From: an uncultured Lachnospiraceae bacterium
GTDB lineage: Bacteria > Bacillota > Clostridia > Lachnospirales > Lachnospiraceae
DNA: 11,769 bases
Reading direction: 5' to 3'
Assembly (NCBI GenBank): GCA_947174985.1
Contig: CAMWLB010000068.1
Location: 1 to 11,769 of the forward strand
Shown here: positions 10,435 to 11,769 of the stretch, piece after piece
Position numbering within the stretch: the first letter of the stretch is position 1
How the letters are laid out: the number at the start of each line of letters is the position of its first letter
Translations under genes and position numbers: made by a program
Notes under the pieces: generated by a model
Told to the model about the DNA's origin: nothing
The model's database searches: none
What the model saw: only the letters and a program-made list of their open reading frames with translations

Positions 10435-11295
10435 TTACATAATGGAAAAGCCCGTCAGTTCCATCAGCAGGCCTGCAGCCACACCAATACCGTAGAGAAG
10501 CAGTACGATTCCTGCATTTTCCTTTTTGCTCTTGTTTGCCCGAAACAATACCAATATGCCCACACCTGCGCCTGCAAGCAAACCGGTCATACAGGCGGCA
10601 AAACTCATGGCACCCTCCAGATACAGTCTTGTGATTACCACGGAAGAAGCACAGTTCGGTATCAGCCCGACCAGTCCCGCAAGCAGTTCACCTATCACCG
10701 GTTTATTTAAAAGCAGTCCTTTTAAAACGTCTTCTCCCCAAAAATGAAGCACTATATTTAACAGAAAAGATACCAACAGAATAAACAACGTGATTTTTAT
10801 GGTATGAACCACCGCAGACTTCAGTATTCCCCCGCCTTCATCACAATGGCAGTGGTCATGCTCACACATTTCATGGATATGGTCATGTTCTGCTTTTTTC
10901 GGACGCATTACCATATCTATCAGAAAACCGGCAGCTATGCCGATTACCGCTTTGACAGCCAGTATTTTCAAAATGGGAGCAATGCCAAACCTGTCCGCCT
11001 CGGATATCAGAATCGGAAGCATCTCATCAGAAGTAGACAAGTAGACGGCAATCAGAGTGCCTAAGGTAATCACTCTCCCCGCATAGAGACCTGCTGCTGC
11101 CGCGGAAAATCCGCATTGCGGCACGGCACCCAGCACACCGCCAAACAAAGGTCCCAGACGTCCACCCCTCTGTACCAAATTTTTGGCGCTGTCTGCCGTT
11201 TTATGCTCCAAGTATTCCATTGCCAGATATGTTAAAAACAAAAACGGTATCAATCTGGCGCTGTCCACCAAAGTGTCCAAAATGACATCCCACAT
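10435..11295 (-). CDS. His-rich ArsP_2-family metal exporter/permease
   Basis: A 286-aa multi-pass membrane protein. Two similar halves each carry a Pro-x-Cys helix: GAVPQCGFSAAAAGLYAG (~57-73) and GLIPNCASSVVITRLY (~210-225), the hallmark of the putative 10-TM heavy-metal exporter family (ArsP_2; some annotations call it a putative manganese transporter). Between the halves is a metal-binding-looking loop (EHDHIHEMCEHDHCHCDEG, ~136-154). ATG 11295 has GAGG 8 nt upstream; a TTG start 12 codons earlier lacks a ribosome site. It is the first gene of an operon with the Fur-family regulator, supporting metal homeostasis. The transported ion is not determinable from sequence; the His/Cys loop suggests a soft or transition metal. 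Confidence 0.85.
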   Translation of the reverse strand: MWDVILDTLVDSARLIPFLFLTYLAMEYLEHKTADSAKNLVQRGGRLGPLFGGVLGAVPQCGFSAAAAGLYAGRVITLGTLIAVYLSTSDEMLPILISEADRFGIAPILKILAVKAVIGIAAGFLIDMVMRPKKAEHDHIHEMCEHDHCHCDEGGGILKSAVVHTIKITLFILLVSFLLNIVLHFWGEDVLKGLLLNKPVIGELLAGLVGLIPNCASSVVITRLYLEGAMSFAACMTGLLAGAGVGILVLFRANKSKKENAGIVLLLYGIGVAAGLLMELTGFSIM

Positions 11296-11357
11296 AACTT
11301 CGTCCTCTTTTCCAAGGCTGAACGTTTCCAAAACAACAATCCCAGCACAGCCCTGTC

Positions 11358-11390
11358 TCTAAATGCAAATGCAACTCATTCGCATTTAGA
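11358..11390. promoter_or_regulatory. Fur-type palindromic operator
   Basis: TCTAAATGC (11358-11366) and GCATTTAGA (11382-11390) are exact reverse complements. An extra AAATGC half-site at 11367-11372 gives an inner AAATGC-N9-GCATTT palindrome. It begins right at the -10 element and covers the predicted transcription start, a repressing position. The ligand is presumed to be the Fur-family protein of this operon. Confidence 0.75.
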
Positions 11391-11418
11391 ACTATACCAT
11401 CTTTCCGTGGAATGTCAA
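11391..11418 (-). promoter_or_regulatory. Promoter of the metal operon
   Basis: On the minus strand TTGACA (11418-11413), a 16-bp spacer and TATAGT (11396-11391). The start would fall near 11384, inside the palindromic operator, leaving a leader of roughly 90 nt before the permease ATG. Confidence 0.82.
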
Positions 11419-11448
11419 GCATTTTTTAGTATTATGCAAAGTTTTACA

Positions 11449-11769
11449 CTATCCCTGCCGCCAGAAATTAAATTCGGGATATTTTCCTTCCAAAAGCACT
11501 TGTGTCTCTTCCCAGCTTAAACCTGTAATATCGGTTCTTTCCACCTCTTCTCCCCATTCGGAATAGACTGCCACATTAACCATTTTTTCACCGCCCCATG
11601 ACTCATAGTGTAGGTCAAGCTCTTTTTCCAATTGATATTCTCCGTTTTGCAGCCCATAAATCTTATAAAATTGATGAGGAGCTCCTGACTGCCCACGGTC
11701 ACAAATCTTATGTGACTCATAGTCTATAAAAATACATTGCGGAAGCTGCACTTTTACATACTTTCCTTC
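11449..11769 (-). CDS. Unknown protein, 5' end beyond the window
   Basis: The last 106 codons of a leftward gene; the frame stays open to the window edge and the GTG at 11751 has no ribosome site, so it is treated as partial. The product is soluble, acidic and rich in aromatic residues (IFIDYESHKICDRG, HQFYKIYGLQNGEYQLEKEL, TDITGLSWEETQVLLEGKYP). It ends FNFWRQG. I do not recognise the family; the beta-rich look with a final short helix is all that can be said. It stops 31 bp before the -35 of the metal operon promoter, and no clear terminator lies between them. Confidence 0.7.
   Translation of the reverse strand, partial: EGKYVKVQLPQCIFIDYESHKICDRGQSGAPHQFYKIYGLQNGEYQLEKELDLHYESWGGEKMVNVAVYSEWGEEVERTDITGLSWEETQVLLEGKYPEFNFWRQG

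Overview
The window is most simply read as an almost complete inovirus-like (filamentous phage) prophage, about 1 to 9790, integrated at a tRNA-Lys(CTT) gene of a Firmicute. A Clostridia host, perhaps Lachnospiraceae-like, is likely. About 2 kb of host chromosome follows it. The host assignment rests on strong AGGAGG-type ribosome sites, a gram-positive style Fur/ArsP_2 metal operon and the lack of any secretin (pIV) gene, as expected for a single-membrane host. The element is visibly GC-rich except at its left end, in the middle of the adsorption gene and around the rep leader. The host flank is clearly more AT-rich.

Layout: 1-97 is AT-rich with no gene. A leftward Cro/CI-type repressor (98-442) faces a rightward promoter (481-509). 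That promoter's spacer is filled exactly by one of two ATCCAA-N6-TTGGAT operators. Three tightly overlapping small genes follow (641-1529), the last encoding a ribbon-helix-helix-like protein. Then comes a ~560 bp stretch with no convincing gene (1530-2090), which holds a 166-nt quasi-palindrome made largely of 11-bp repeats and containing a perfect DnaA box. Next are a small membrane protein (2091-2291), a tandem-repeat protein (2288-2665) and a candidate ssDNA-binding protein (2650-3114). The virion block follows in the classic filamentous-phage order: small membrane proteins (3114-3624), major coat protein (3626-3838), a strong terminator, a Cys-rich protein (3913-4137), a pIII-like adsorption protein (4134-5756), a pVI-like protein (5784-6020) and the pI/Zot assembly ATPase (6032-6784).

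A second intergenic region (6785-7183) carries three further inverted repeats and several copies of TGTAACACAAAAA, a motif shared with the leader of the early operon. It precedes a rolling-circle initiator of probable Rep_trans type (7184-8815). A tyrosine integrase overlaps the end of rep but is split by one in-frame TGA at 9024, so the prophage may be trapped in the chromosome. The integrase abuts the 3' end of tRNA-Lys, the presumed attachment site. The left attachment site was not seen and probably lies before base 1.

The host part, read leftwards, has the end of an unknown gene (11449-11769), a consensus promoter with a palindromic Fur-type operator, a His-rich ArsP_2-family permease (10435-11295), its Fur-family regulator (9916-10377), and then tRNA-Lys with its own promoter.

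The most interesting undescribed element is the 1663-1828 structure next to the RHH-like gene. The shared TGTAACACAAAAA motif in the early and rep leaders is a second candidate regulatory system.
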